A DNA stretch of 64,000 nucleotides, from NCBI RefSeq assembly GCF_014251955.1, contig NZ_CP059203.1, positions 180,789 to 244,788 of the forward strand. The letters run 5' to 3'. Position 1 is the first letter of the stretch; each line of letters starts with the position of its first letter. The stretch comes from Blattabacterium cuenoti. GTDB taxonomy: Bacteria > Bacteroidota > Bacteroidia > Flavobacteriales > Blattabacteriaceae. The translations under genes were made by a program, and so were the position numbers. Below are positions 9,314 to 17,961 of this stretch, in pieces. Under the pieces are notes generated by a model. The model saw nothing but the letters and a program-made list of their open reading frames with translations, had not been told where the DNA came from and did no database searches.

Positions 9314-10135
9314 TTAATTCACAAGATTATGTGTTCTTAACGCTTCGTTTAAAGAAGTTTTTTTGTTCGTACTCTCTTTTCTTTTTCCTATAATTAACGC
9401 ACATGGAATAGGATATATCCCTGAAGGAAATTTTTTTGGATAAGATCCAGGGATCACTACAGAAGATTTAGGAATAATTCCTTTCATCTCAACAGGTTCT
9501 TCATTTGTCACATCCAAAATTTTAGTAGATGAAGTTAAGACAACATTTGCTCCTAATACGGCTTCTTTTTCTATAAGAACTCCTTCTACTAAAATACATC
9601 TAGATCCAATAAAAACATCATCTTCTATAATTACTGGAGAATCTTGTATTGGTTCTAAAACTCCTCCTATTCCTACTCCTCCACTTATATGAACACGACT
9701 TCCAATTTGAGCACAACTTCCTACTGTTGCCCATGTATCTATCATCGTATTTTCTCCTATATAGGATCCTATATTTACATAAGAAGGCATCAAAATGACT
9801 CCAGGAGAAATATAAGAACCATAACGAGCTACAGCATGAGGAACTACACGAATTCCTTTATCTTTAAATTTATTTTTTATAGGAATTTTATCATAAAACT
9901 CTAATGGTCCTAATTTGAATACATTCATTTTTCTAATAGAAAAGTATATTATTATAGCTTTTTTTACCCACTCATTCACTATCCACTTTCCACTTGAAAA
10001 TTCAGCAACTCTTATATTTCCTTGTTCTATATGATCAATAACTTCAAGGACCACATTTTGGATATTACTATCTGTATTCCACGTCTCTTTCTTATTATTC
10101 CAAGCTTTTTCTATTTTAATTTTCAGATTCTCCAC
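9314..10135 (-). CDS. dapD: 2,3,4,5-tetrahydropyridine-2,6-dicarboxylate N-succinyltransferase
   Basis: DapD transfers succinyl from succinyl-CoA to tetrahydrodipicolinate in the succinylase branch of lysine and meso-diaminopimelate synthesis. The left-handed beta-helix hexapeptide repeats are plain from about residue 100 to 200 (for example GVILMPSYVNIGSYI and GGVGIGG). The family signatures RVVPHAVARYG and SVVIPGSYPK are also present. The length of 273 residues is normal. The start codon is GTG, since no ATG lies at the conserved N terminus MENLKIKIE. It heads the minus-strand group dapD-tsaC-cca-nrnA and is divergent from ruvX across 86 nt. It serves both peptidoglycan and lysine supply. 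Confidence 0.96.
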   Translation of the reverse strand: MENLKIKIEKAWNNKKETWNTDSNIQNVVLEVIDHIEQGNIRVAEFSSGKWIVNEWVKKAIIIYFSIRKMNVFKLGPLEFYDKIPIKNKFKDKGIRVVPHAVARYGSYISPGVILMPSYVNIGSYIGENTMIDTWATVGSCAQIGSRVHISGGVGIGGVLEPIQDSPVIIEDDVFIGSRCILVEGVLIEKEAVLGANVVLTSSTKILDVTNEEPVEMKGIIPKSSVVIPGSYPKKFPSGIYPIPCALIIGKRKESTNKKTSLNEALRTHNLVN

Positions 10136-10196
10136 TTTTCACAAATCTTTTTTATAAAAAAACAAAAGTAGTAAAAAATAAATAAGATAACAAGTA

Positions 10197-10204
10197 TATC
10201 TTTG
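10197..10204 (+). promoter_or_regulatory. Candidate -7 box (TATCTTTG) for ruvX-def
   Basis: TATCTTTG is an exact TAnnTTTG match ending 17 nt before the ruvX ATG, in the divergent dapD/ruvX spacer. A transcript would start about 10 nt upstream of the ATG. No -33 TTTG is recognizable. Confidence 0.45.
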
Positions 10205-10221
10205 TTTTTTAAGAAGAAAGA

Positions 10222-10641
10222 ATGACAAAAATATTGGGAATAGATTATGGAAATGTAATCACTGGATTATCTATAACAGATTCTGAAAAAATATTTGCAT
10301 TTGGACTAAATGCAATCCCTACTCAAAAATTAATGAATTTTTTATCTATGCTTATAGATAATGAAAAAATAGAAAAAATTGTTATAGGATTACCAAAAAC
10401 ATTAAATAACAAAAATGCTTTAATAGAAAAATCTATTCAAAAATTTATTTATAAATTTCATAAAAAATATCCTCAAATTATTATAGAACGATTAGATGAA
10501 CGGTTTACATCTAAAATGGCTTTTTATACTATGATTGAATTAGGATTCAAAAAAAAAAAAAGAAAACAAAAAATAATTTTGAACCAAATTAGTGCTATTC
10601 TCATTCTGCAATCTTATCTTAAAAAAATAGAAAAAAAATAA
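10222..10641 (+). CDS. ruvX: RuvX/YqgF family pre-16S rRNA nuclease (putative Holliday junction resolvase)
   Basis: This is an RNase H-fold protein of the YqgF family, linked to 5' processing of 16S rRNA and also proposed as a Holliday junction resolvase. The first catalytic acid (D8 in GIDYG) and the second (E93 in RLDERFTS) are present. The third, normally the aspartate of a [IV]D.[IS]A motif near the C terminus, is asparagine here (N121 in LNQISAIL). An A13 tract at 10549-10561, among the longest in the window, sits just before this motif while the frame stays open. The def gene starts 3 nt downstream, so the pair is co-transcribed. Family assignment is good; activity is doubtful. Confidence 0.85.
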   Translation: MTKILGIDYGNVITGLSITDSEKIFAFGLNAIPTQKLMNFLSMLIDNEKIEKIVIGLPKTLNNKNALIEKSIQKFIYKFHKKYPQIIIERLDERFTSKMAFYTMIELGFKKKKRKQKIILNQISAILILQSYLKKIEKK

Positions 10642-10644
10642 GGT

Positions 10645-11214
10645 ATGGTTTTACCTATAGTCATTTATGGTAATCCTATTCTTAGGAAAAAATGTATAGA
10701 TATCGATATTTTTTCCTTTTGCAATAGGAATAGGAGAATAAAAAAAAAAGAAATCAATCAATTAATAAAAGATATGTTTGAAACTATGCACACAGTCAAA
10801 GGAATAGGATTAGCAGCTCCTCAAGTTGGAAGAAATATAAGACTTTTCATAATCGAAGTAGAAACGACGACATATTTAGAATATGGTAAAAAAATAGATA
10901 ATAATTATAAAGAGGTTTTTATTAATGCTAGAATCTTAAAATCTTATGGAGAAGAATGTCAATTTTACGAAGGATGTCTTAGCATTCCTGGAATCATGGG
11001 ATTTGTAAAGAGAAAATCTCATGTATTAATAGAATATTATGATCATAATTGGAAAAAAAAGAAAAAAATTTTTAAAGGGATATGTGCTCGAGTGATTCAA
11101 CATGAATATGATCATCTTAATGGAAAACTTTTTATAGATTATTTTTCTTACATGAAAAAAAAATTAGCAAAAAGAAAACTAATTAATCTATTAAAAACAG
11201 TACAAAAAAAATGA
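10645..11214 (+). CDS. def: Peptide deformylase
   Basis: This metalloenzyme removes the formyl group from the N-terminal methionine of new proteins. All three motifs are intact: GIGLAAPQVG (53-62), EGCLSIPG (109-116, metal-ligand cysteine C111) and QHEYDHLNG (152-160, with H153 and H157 as metal ligands and E154 catalytic). The length of 189 residues is normal for type 1 enzymes. A lysine-rich insertion between residues 28 and 38 and an acidic loop near 78-90 differ from E. coli but are usual in Bacteroidota. It follows ruvX by 3 nt and converges with rplT across 13 nt with no obvious terminator. Confidence 0.97.
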   Translation: MVLPIVIYGNPILRKKCIDIDIFSFCNRNRRIKKKEINQLIKDMFETMHTVKGIGLAAPQVGRNIRLFIIEVETTTYLEYGKKIDNNYKEVFINARILKSYGEECQFYEGCLSIPGIMGFVKRKSHVLIEYYDHNWKKKKKIFKGICARVIQHEYDHLNGKLFIDYFSYMKKKLAKRKLINLLKTVQKK

Positions 11215-11227
11215 CTATGATATAAAA

Positions 11228-11578
11228 TTATGAAATAATATGATCAACTAATTTTTTGAAAGTCTCTGGATCGTTCATAGAAAAATCGGAAAGAAACTTT
11301 CTATTGATTTTAATTTTTTTATCGGATAATTTTTTCATAAAAACAGAATAGGAAATTCCACCATGTTTACGGATTCCTGCATTAATACGTTGAATCCAAA
11401 GAGATTTAAAATCTCTTTTCTTTTTTTTTCTACCTGAAAAAGCATAACTAAAAGATTTTTCCACAGCATTTTTAGCAACTGTATAAACTTTACTTCTTGC
11501 TCCATAAAAACCCTTTGCTAATTTAAGTATTTTTTTTCTTCTTCGTCTAGAGGAAACTGCATTTGTAGATCTAGGCAT
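11228..11578 (-). CDS. rplT: 50S ribosomal protein L20
   Basis: L20 is a 23S rRNA-binding protein that nucleates early 50S assembly. It is recognized by its N terminus MPRSTNAVSSRRRRKKILK, the GFYGARSKVYTVAKNAV block and the C-terminal LWIQRINAGIRKHGG motif. The length of 116 residues is normal. It is the last gene of thrS-infC-rpmI-rplT, 3 nt after rpmI. In enteric bacteria L20 represses this operon by binding mRNA; whether that holds here cannot be seen. Confidence 0.98.
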   Translation of the reverse strand: MPRSTNAVSSRRRRKKILKLAKGFYGARSKVYTVAKNAVEKSFSYAFSGRKKKKRDFKSLWIQRINAGIRKHGGISYSVFMKKLSDKKIKINRKFLSDFSMNDPETFKKLVDHIIS

Positions 11579-11581
11579 AAG

Positions 11582-11770
11582 TTAAAGTTGTTTCTTTATA
11601 TTTTTTTGATCTGAATTTTTCAATATCGAAAATCTAGAAAGATTTCTTTTTCTCTTTTTCGATTTTTTGGTTAAAAGATGATTTTTGAACGCATGTTTCT
11701 TTTTGAGATATCCATTAGATGTTTTTTTAAATCTTTTTTTTGATCCTGATTTTGTTTTTAATTTAGGCAT
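11582..11770 (-). CDS. rpmI: 50S ribosomal protein L35
   Basis: L35 is a small, very basic 50S subunit protein. It is recognized by [20 protein letters not shown] at the N terminus and the [21 protein letters not shown] block. The length of 62 residues is usual. It lies between infC (1 nt gap) and rplT (3 nt gap), the conserved IF3-L35-L20 order of bacteria. Confidence 0.98.
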   Translation of the reverse strand: MPKLKTKSGSKKRFKKTSNGYLKKKHAFKNHLLTKKSKKRKRNLSRFSILKNSDQKNIKKQL

Positions 11771-11771
11771 A

Positions 11772-12344
11772 TTAAAATTTTTTAGGAGATAATATCATAT
11801 ACATTCTTTTTCCTTCCATAACCGGCATTTGCTCTACTTTCCCATATTCTTCAATTTCTTCTGCAAATTTTAACAATTTTATTTTTCCTTGATCTTTGTA
11901 CACGATAGAACGTCCTTTAAAAAAAACAAATACTTTCACTTTATCTCCACGCATTAAAAATTTTTCAGCACTTTTTATTTTTACTTTTCCATCATGATCC
12001 CCGATTTGGGGCCCAAATCGTATTTCCTTAGTATTAACTTTAACTTGTTTTGCTTTAAATTGTTTTTTTTTCTTTTTTTGTTCATACAAAAACTTTTTGT
12101 AGTCCAATATTTTGCATACTGGTGGATTCAATTTAGGATTGATTTCAACCAAATCTAATTCTTTATCTTTAGCAAGTTGAAGAGCTTCTTGAATAGAGTA
12201 AATTCCATTTTTTATAAAAGAATCTACACCAACCAATCTAACTTCATGGAAATCAATATTTTCATTGATCCTATGTCCCTCTTTTTTTTGTGGTAGTGGA
12301 CGGAAAACTTTTTTCTTTCCTCTTAAAAATTTCTTTTTTATAAT
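11772..12344 (-). CDS. infC: Translation initiation factor IF-3, with a non-AUG start
   Basis: IF-3 prevents 30S-50S joining and proofreads start-codon selection. The C-terminal domain is clear ([33 protein letters not shown]). The conserved N-terminal segment [15 protein letters not shown] has no ATG, GTG or TTG in front of it. A TTG at 12236 would cut into this domain. In-frame codons 12347-12339 read ATC-ATT-ATA, placed where the family's start falls, and I take the ATT at 12342-12344. An AUU start is the known basis of IF-3 autoregulation in enteric bacteria. The start lies 11 nt after the thrS stop. The product is then 190 residues; the exact codon among the three is uncertain. Confidence 0.85.
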   Translation of the reverse strand: MIKKKFLRGKKKVFRPLPQKKEGHRINENIDFHEVRLVGVDSFIKNGIYSIQEALQLAKDKELDLVEINPKLNPPVCKILDYKKFLYEQKKKKKQFKAKQVKVNTKEIRFGPQIGDHDGKVKIKSAEKFLMRGDKVKVFVFFKGRSIVYKDQGKIKLLKFAEEIEEYGKVEQMPVMEGKRMYMILSPKKF

Positions 12345-12355
12345 GATAGATATAT

Positions 12356-13612
12356 TTAATTAAATTCTTTTTCTTTAAAAATGGTTTCTATTCCATTAGG
12401 AATAGTGAATAATCCCATGTGACCTAACCCATGACGTCTAAGTGAAATCATCTCATTTTTTTCTTCTTTTTCTCCTAATATAACCATATAGGGAATTTTA
12501 TGATCTTCCGAATCTCTTATTTTTTTATTAATTTTCTCATTTCTACTATCAATAAATACACGAATATCGTTATTTATCATCAAATTTAAAATTTTTTTTG
12601 CATATACTATATATTTATCACTTATAGGAAGTATAACTACCTGGTTAGGAGCTAACCATAAAGGTAGATTTCCCTTTGTATGTTCTATGAGAATAGCTAT
12701 AAGACGTTCTAAGGAACCAAAAGGTGCACGATGAATCATTACGGGACGATGTTTTTCATTATTTTTTCCTTTATAAGACAAATTAAATCTTTCAGGTAAA
12801 TTAAAATCTATCTGAATAGTTCCTAGTTGCCAGTTTCTCCCCAAAGAATCTTTGATAAGAAAATCCAATTTTGGTCCATAAAAAGCAGCTTCTCCATAAT
12901 TTATAGATGCTTGTATTTTTTCTTCTTGAACTATTCTTAAAATAATTTTTTCAGCTTTATCCCAATTTTTTTCTGATCCAAGATAGGTTTTTTTTGGATC
13001 TCTAAGAGAGACTCTCACTGTGTACTCTAAAAAACCTAGACGACGAAATACGTAAAAAACTAAATTTATTACTTGTTTAAATTCTTCTAATAATTGATCA
13101 TATGTACAAAAAATATGTGCATCATCTTGTGTAAAACATCTAACTCTTGTCAGACCCTGAAGTTCTCCAGTTTGTTCATAACGATATACTGTTCCAAATT
13201 CTGCAAAACGTTTAGGAAGATCACGATAAGACCATTCCTGTGAACTATAAATTTCACAATGATGAGGACAATTCATTGGTTTTAAAAGAAATTCTTCTTT
13301 TTTGCTAGGAGTTTGAATAGGTTGAAAACTATCTTCTCCATATTTATTCCAATGTCCGCTAATAACATATAATTTCTTATGTCCAATATGTGGAGTAATA
13401 ATCATTTCATATCCTGATTTTTTTTGAATATTGGTTAAAAATTCTTCTAAATTTTTTCTAAAAATTGTTCCTCTAGGCAACCATAATGGTAATCCTCTTC
13501 CTACTCTATCAGAAAAAATAAAAAATTTTAGTTTTTTACCTATTTTTCTGTGATCTACTACTATATTTGGATCTTCTTTTGTTGAAGTTGAAACTGAAGA
13601 TTTATCTGACAT
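12356..13612 (-). CDS. thrS: Threonyl-tRNA synthetase lacking the TGS and editing domains
   Basis: This class II synthetase charges tRNA-Thr. At 418 residues it is far shorter than the usual about 640. The protein begins directly at the linker before the catalytic core ([12 protein letters not shown]). The zinc ligands are intact (C115 in PMNCPHH, H166 in DDAHIF, H294 in MIHRAPFGS), and the C-terminal anticodon-binding domain is present (VILPISDKY onward). The N-terminal TGS domain and the HxxxH/SAD editing domain that clears Ser-tRNA-Thr are absent. Only 78 nt of non-coding sequence separates the start from glpF, so they are not encoded upstream. It is the first gene of thrS-infC-rpmI-rplT. 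Confidence 0.93.
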   Translation of the reverse strand: MSDKSSVSTSTKEDPNIVVDHRKIGKKLKFFIFSDRVGRGLPLWLPRGTIFRKNLEEFLTNIQKKSGYEMIITPHIGHKKLYVISGHWNKYGEDSFQPIQTPSKKEEFLLKPMNCPHHCEIYSSQEWSYRDLPKRFAEFGTVYRYEQTGELQGLTRVRCFTQDDAHIFCTYDQLLEEFKQVINLVFYVFRRLGFLEYTVRVSLRDPKKTYLGSEKNWDKAEKIILRIVQEEKIQASINYGEAAFYGPKLDFLIKDSLGRNWQLGTIQIDFNLPERFNLSYKGKNNEKHRPVMIHRAPFGSLERLIAILIEHTKGNLPLWLAPNQVVILPISDKYIVYAKKILNLMINNDIRVFIDSRNEKINKKIRDSEDHKIPYMVILGEKEEKNEMISLRRHGLGHMGLFTIPNGIETIFKEKEFN

Positions 13613-13690
13613 ACACTTAAAAAAAACCAGAAAAAAATTTTTTTAATAACTCTAAAAGAAGTTACGAGTTTTTTCTTATAATATAACTTA

Positions 13691-14434
13691 TTATAAAAAA
13701 AAGAATAAATATAATACAGAAGCAATTATACTTCCTACAATAGGTCCTAATACAGGAATGAAAGCGTAATTCCAATTACTTTTACCTTTTCCAGGTATTG
13801 GAATGATAGAATGTATGATTCTTGGTCCTAAATCACGAGCAGGATTTATAGCATATCCAGTTGTTCCTCCTAAGGATAACCCAATTCCCAATACAATTAA
13901 AGCTGATGGAAAAGCTCCTAAAAAACCTAATTTTACAATAGAATATTTTTTTTCATTTAAAAAAATCAATTCTTCTGTAAGAAAGAAAGAAACAAATACA
14001 AAAACAAAAGTAGCAAAGACTTCGCTTAAAAAATTTGAAAAAAAATTTTTTATAGAAGGAATTGTAGCAAAAACAGATAATTTATCTTGTTCATTTTTAG
14101 TTTCTAAAAAATGATCTTTATATAAAATCCATACTAATAAAGATCCTAACATTGCTCCTATAAATTGAGAAATAATATAATAAGGGACAAGATCCCAGTT
14201 AAACTTACCAACTATAGCTAAACCTATTGTCACAGATGGATTTAAATGTGCTCCACTATAAGGAGCAGAAACTAAAATTCCCATAAAAACAGCTAAAGAC
14301 CATCCAATAGAAATAGTCAACCATCCTCCATCTTCATGTCCTTTAGTTTTAGACAGAATTACATTTGCTACAACTCCATTTCCTAAAAAAACCAGTATCA
14401 TTGTTCCTATTATTTCTGCATATATTTTTGTCAT
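13691..14434 (-). CDS. glpF: Glycerol uptake facilitator (aquaglyceroporin, MIP family)
   Basis: This six-helix inner-membrane channel admits glycerol by facilitated diffusion. The two half-helix motifs are visible: NPS at residues 65-67 (GAHLNPSVTIG, in place of the usual NPA) and NPA at 197-199 (GYAINPARDLGP). The aspartate right after the pore arginine (R200-D201) marks a glycerol channel rather than a water-only aquaporin. The start is placed at the ATG at 14434; a TTG lies two codons upstream. It is 127 nt downstream of glpK on the same strand, and the three glp genes form one functional unit: entry, phosphorylation, oxidation. Confidence 0.93.
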   Translation of the reverse strand: MTKIYAEIIGTMILVFLGNGVVANVILSKTKGHEDGGWLTISIGWSLAVFMGILVSAPYSGAHLNPSVTIGLAIVGKFNWDLVPYYIISQFIGAMLGSLLVWILYKDHFLETKNEQDKLSVFATIPSIKNFFSNFLSEVFATFVFVFVSFFLTEELIFLNEKKYSIVKLGFLGAFPSALIVLGIGLSLGGTTGYAINPARDLGPRIIHSIIPIPGKGKSNWNYAFIPVLGPIVGSIIASVLYLFFFL

Positions 14435-14561
14435 GTTCAAATATAAAATAAATAAAAAAAATATTAGTTTTTTAGTTAAGTTAGTTTAGGAGTAAGAGGA
14501 ATAAGGAAAATAAATAGTAGTAGTAAAAGGAATAGAATAAGTTCACCAACCACCTACCTAT

Positions 14562-16067
14562 CTATTCCTTATTACTAGAAGACCAAGAACGAGTTGTTTT
14601 TATTGCTCTTTTCCAACCTTGAATTCGTTCCCAACGACTTGACATTCCTTTTGGTTCAAAAACTTGTTCTAGTTGCCATTTGTCTTGAATCTCTTCAAGA
14701 CTTGTCCAATAATTGACTGCTAATCCTGCTAAATAAGCAGCTCCAGCTGCTGTAAGTTCAGATATTTTAGATTTTACAACTTTGACATTTAAAATTTCAG
14801 ATTGAAATTGCATTAATAATTTATTTACTGTTGCTCCTCCATCTACACGAAGTTCTTTGATAGAAATTCCAGAATCTGCTTCCATAGCTTTAAGAACATC
14901 CATATTTTGAAAAGCAATACTTTCCAAAGCTGCTCGTACAAAATGAGCAGAAGAAGTTCCTCTTGTAATTCCAACAATAGTCCCTCTTGCTTGTTGATCC
15001 CAATAAGGAGCTCCTAACCCAGAAAAAGCTGGGACCATATACATTCCTTCTGTATTTTCTACAGAAGAAGCAAGTGTTTCCGCTTCACTAGAAGATAATA
15101 ATAAACCTAATCCATCTCTAAGCCATTGAACAACAGCCCCTGCAATAAAAACACTTCCTTCTAAAGCATATTGAACTTGATCTTTTATTTTCCAAGCAAT
15201 GGTAGTTATTAAATTATTGTTAGAAAAAACCGGGGTTTCTCCTACATTCATTAACATGAAACAACCCGTCCCATAAGTATTTTTTACCATTCCAATTTTC
15301 GTACACATTTGACCAAAAAGGGAAGCTTGTTGATCTCCTGCAATTCCAGATATAGGAATTTTATGAGAAAGAATATGACCTGTTGTATATCCAAAAATTT
15401 CACTAGAAGATTTAACTTCTGGAAGCATTGTTTTTGGAATATCAAATAAATCTATTAATTCTTGGTCCCAATTCAGTGTATGAATATTAAAAAGCATGGT
15501 ACGAGATGCATTAGTTACATCTGTAACATGAATTTTTTTTCCGGTTAAATTCCAAATTAACCATGAATCTACAGTTCCAAAAGCTAATGTTCCAGAATGA
15601 GCTTTTTTTCTAGCACCTGGAACATTATCTAAAATCCATTTAATTTTAGTGGCAGAAAAATATGGATCTATAATAAGGCCTGTTTTCTTTCTAATCATTT
15701 CAGTCAATCCATCACATTTGATTTGATCACAATAATTTGATGTCCGTCTGTCTTGCCAAACAATAGCATTAAAAATAGGTTCTCCTGTTTTTTTATCCCA
15801 TATAACAGTGGTTTCTCTTTGGTTAGTAATTCCTATTGAAACAATATTTTCTCCTTCTAAATTTGCCTTTAAAACGGCTTCCAAAGCAACTGAAGCTTGC
15901 GTAGACCATATTTCTTCTGCATTATGTTCTACCCATCCAGGATAAGGATAAATTTGTGTCAATTCTCTTTGAGCAACAGAAATAATGTTTCCAATTTTAT
16001 CAAAAATAATAGCTCTAGAACTAGTCGTTCCCTGATCTAATGATAGCACATATTTTTTCATAAGCAT
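14562..16067 (-). CDS. glpK: Glycerol kinase
   Basis: GlpK phosphorylates glycerol with ATP to sn-glycerol 3-phosphate, trapping it in the cell. It belongs to the FGGY family: the N-terminal phosphate-binding loop [20 protein letters not shown], the ATP-site [11 protein letters not shown] and the C-terminal [15 protein letters not shown] motif are all present. The length of 501 residues matches E. coli GlpK. It lies between glpD (87 nt upstream) and glpF (127 nt downstream). Both spacers are strikingly purine-rich on the coding strand. Base composition of this gene looks a little richer in G+C than its neighbours, as expected for a conserved protein. Confidence 0.97.
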   Translation of the reverse strand: MLMKKYVLSLDQGTTSSRAIIFDKIGNIISVAQRELTQIYPYPGWVEHNAEEIWSTQASVALEAVLKANLEGENIVSIGITNQRETTVIWDKKTGEPIFNAIVWQDRRTSNYCDQIKCDGLTEMIRKKTGLIIDPYFSATKIKWILDNVPGARKKAHSGTLAFGTVDSWLIWNLTGKKIHVTDVTNASRTMLFNIHTLNWDQELIDLFDIPKTMLPEVKSSSEIFGYTTGHILSHKIPISGIAGDQQASLFGQMCTKIGMVKNTYGTGCFMLMNVGETPVFSNNNLITTIAWKIKDQVQYALEGSVFIAGAVVQWLRDGLGLLLSSSEAETLASSVENTEGMYMVPAFSGLGAPYWDQQARGTIVGITRGTSSAHFVRAALESIAFQNMDVLKAMEADSGISIKELRVDGGATVNKLLMQFQSEILNVKVVKSKISELTAAGAAYLAGLAVNYWTSLEEIQDKWQLEQVFEPKGMSSRWERIQGWKRAIKTTRSWSSSNKE

Positions 16068-16154
16068 ATATGATAATGGTGTTCCAACTTTTCTCTAATC
16101 TTCTTCTACTTCTTATTCTTATACTTCTTTCTTCTACTCGACTCTACTTACTAA

Positions 16155-17795
16155 CTATTCTACTATTGGATAATAATATTGCATAGCTAACTTTTTGAAA
16201 GAAGATACCTGTGATTTTTTCCATTCTTCATTTCGAGAAAGTTCTTGAGCCATTAATGCTGCTACTCTTGGGGCTATATCTATTGCTATTTTAGCATTTA
16301 AGAATAATAAACGAAATCTTCTTGCTAAAACGTCTTCAATTGTTCTAGCCATTTCATGACGTACCATCCATATAACTTCTGCTTTAGTACAATAATAAGA
16401 AGAAGTGTTTTGTGAAATTAATGAATCTCCTAGTAAAGGATTATCTTTTATTAGTTTTTTTATATGATATTCATCTTCTCCATATTTATTCCAATAAGAA
16501 TTGGAATTTTTGCATTCATAAGAAACGGATCCATAAATTTTTAAATTTCTTGTTGAAGAAGGGACTTTATTTAAATTTCCTATTTCAATAGCTTTATTAA
16601 CAGTTTCCTCTGCCATTTTTCTATATGTCGTCCATTTTCCACCTATAATTGTAACTAGTCCAGAAGGACTTATCATAAGTTTATGAGATCGAGAAATATC
16701 TTTAGGAGCCGAAGTAGGAGGATGAGTATGAGGAATAGGAGAAGATAAATGATGAGAAACAACAAGAGGCCGCAATCCTGAAAAAGCACTTAATATATCC
16801 GATTTTTTAGGAGAATGAACAAAATATTTTTTAAAAGTTTGTAAAATAAAATCTATTTCTTTCTCTAAAGGTTTAGGTTCAAGAAGACACTTATCTAAAA
16901 AAGTATCTGTGGTTCCTACTAAAACGTGATCATACCATGGGACACTAAACAAAATCCTTCCATCCGAAGTTTTTGGGATAACTATCGCATTAGAACTACT
17001 AAAAAAATATTTTCTTAATACAATATGTGTCCCTTGACTCGGTTTAATCAAAATAGGACATGTGCATTCATCCATTTTGGAAATGGAATCAGAAAATACT
17101 CCAGTAGCATTAATAACTGTTTTTGAATAAATAGAATATTTTTTTTTTGTTTCAATATCATAAGCTATAACTCCAGATATTTTATTTCCAACTTTTTTGA
17201 TAAGATTTTTTACTTGAAAATAATTTAACAAAACTCCTCCTTTTTGAACACAAGTTTGGGCTAAATTAATAGCTAAACGAGCATCATCAAATTGACCGTC
17301 ATAATATAAAATTCCTCCTTTTAATTTTTTATCAGGTTTAATTTCAGGAAAAATTTTTAATATTTCATTTCTGGATAAAAATTTTGATTTTCCAAAACTT
17401 AATGCCCCAGACAACCATTCGTAAAGTTTTAAACCACTCCAATACAAAAACCCCATTTTCCAACTAAAAATTGGAATAACAAATCGTTGTTTTTTAACTA
17501 AATGAGGAGCATTTTTCAACAAAAGGCCTCTTTCTTGTAATGCTTCATAAACTAATTTTATATTTCCTTGAGCTAAATACCGTATTCCTCCGTGAACCAA
17601 TTTAGTACTTCTACTCGAAGTTCCCTTAGAAAAATCCGATTGTTCTAAAAGAAGAGTTTTATATCCCCTAGAAGCTGAATCCAAAGCAATTCCTAATCCT
17701 GTAGCTCCTCCTCCAATAATGATAACATCCCAAATTTTTATATCCTCTAAAATGTTCAAAAATCTATCTCTATTTAACAAAAAACTTTTCATCAT
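16155..17795 (-). CDS. glpD: Glycerol-3-phosphate dehydrogenase (FAD-dependent, respiratory)
   Basis: GlpD oxidizes glycerol 3-phosphate to dihydroxyacetone phosphate at the membrane and passes electrons to the quinone pool. The FAD-binding signature VIIGGGATGLGIALDSASRG is at about residue 25, followed by TSSRSTKLVHGGIRYLAQG. The C-terminal region has the IIGGKWTTYRKMAEE motif. The length of 546 residues is normal for the bacterial enzyme. It is the first gene of glpD-glpK-glpF. Two adjacent ATG codons make the start ambiguous by one residue. Its electrons would reach the cbb3 oxidase encoded at 56365-59617 if a bc1 or alternative complex exists elsewhere. Confidence 0.96.
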   Translation of the reverse strand: MMKSFLLNRDRFLNILEDIKIWDVIIIGGGATGLGIALDSASRGYKTLLLEQSDFSKGTSSRSTKLVHGGIRYLAQGNIKLVYEALQERGLLLKNAPHLVKKQRFVIPIFSWKMGFLYWSGLKLYEWLSGALSFGKSKFLSRNEILKIFPEIKPDKKLKGGILYYDGQFDDARLAINLAQTCVQKGGVLLNYFQVKNLIKKVGNKISGVIAYDIETKKKYSIYSKTVINATGVFSDSISKMDECTCPILIKPSQGTHIVLRKYFFSSSNAIVIPKTSDGRILFSVPWYDHVLVGTTDTFLDKCLLEPKPLEKEIDFILQTFKKYFVHSPKKSDILSAFSGLRPLVVSHHLSSPIPHTHPPTSAPKDISRSHKLMISPSGLVTIIGGKWTTYRKMAEETVNKAIEIGNLNKVPSSTRNLKIYGSVSYECKNSNSYWNKYGEDEYHIKKLIKDNPLLGDSLISQNTSSYYCTKAEVIWMVRHEMARTIEDVLARRFRLLFLNAKIAIDIAPRVAALMAQELSRNEEWKKSQVSSFKKLAMQYYYPIVE

Positions 17796-17851
17796 GGTTG
17801 ATTCATCATATAATAATTATTACAAACACGGAATAATGTTCATATTCTTTT

Positions 17852-17871
17852 TATCCTACAATTTTAGGATA
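17852..17871 (-). promoter_or_regulatory. Perfect inverted repeat in the glpD leader
   Basis: TATCCTA and TAGGATA form a perfect 7-bp inverted repeat with a 6-nt centre, 57 nt upstream of the glpD start and downstream of the candidate -7 box. It could be a repressor operator or a leader hairpin; no T-run follows it on the minus strand. Nothing identifies a binding protein. Confidence 0.35.
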
Positions 17872-17896
17872 CAAAAATTATCAATATTAAATTGGA

Positions 17897-17904
17897 CAAA
17901 ATTA
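17897..17904 (-). promoter_or_regulatory. Candidate -7 box (TAATTTTG) for glpD-glpK-glpF
   Basis: On the minus strand TAATTTTG matches TAnnTTTG, about 100 nt before the glpD ATG. It would give a leader that includes the inverted repeat at 17852-17871. No -33 element is clear, so confidence is limited. Confidence 0.35.
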
Positions 17905-17961
17905 AAAATATTTTCAATAAAAGACAATTTCTATTACAAATAATTTAATTTTATCATTGAT

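Noticed and set aside
9689-9904. Reading frames antisense to or overlapping real genes (for example within dapD, glpF, ffh, valS and maeB)
   Set aside because: They have no family resemblance and lie fully opposite well-identified conserved genes.
13691-17904. The glp genes considered as horizontally acquired
   Set aside because: Codon use is AT-rich like the rest and no mobile-element or tRNA junction is present; slightly higher G+C fits strong protein conservation.
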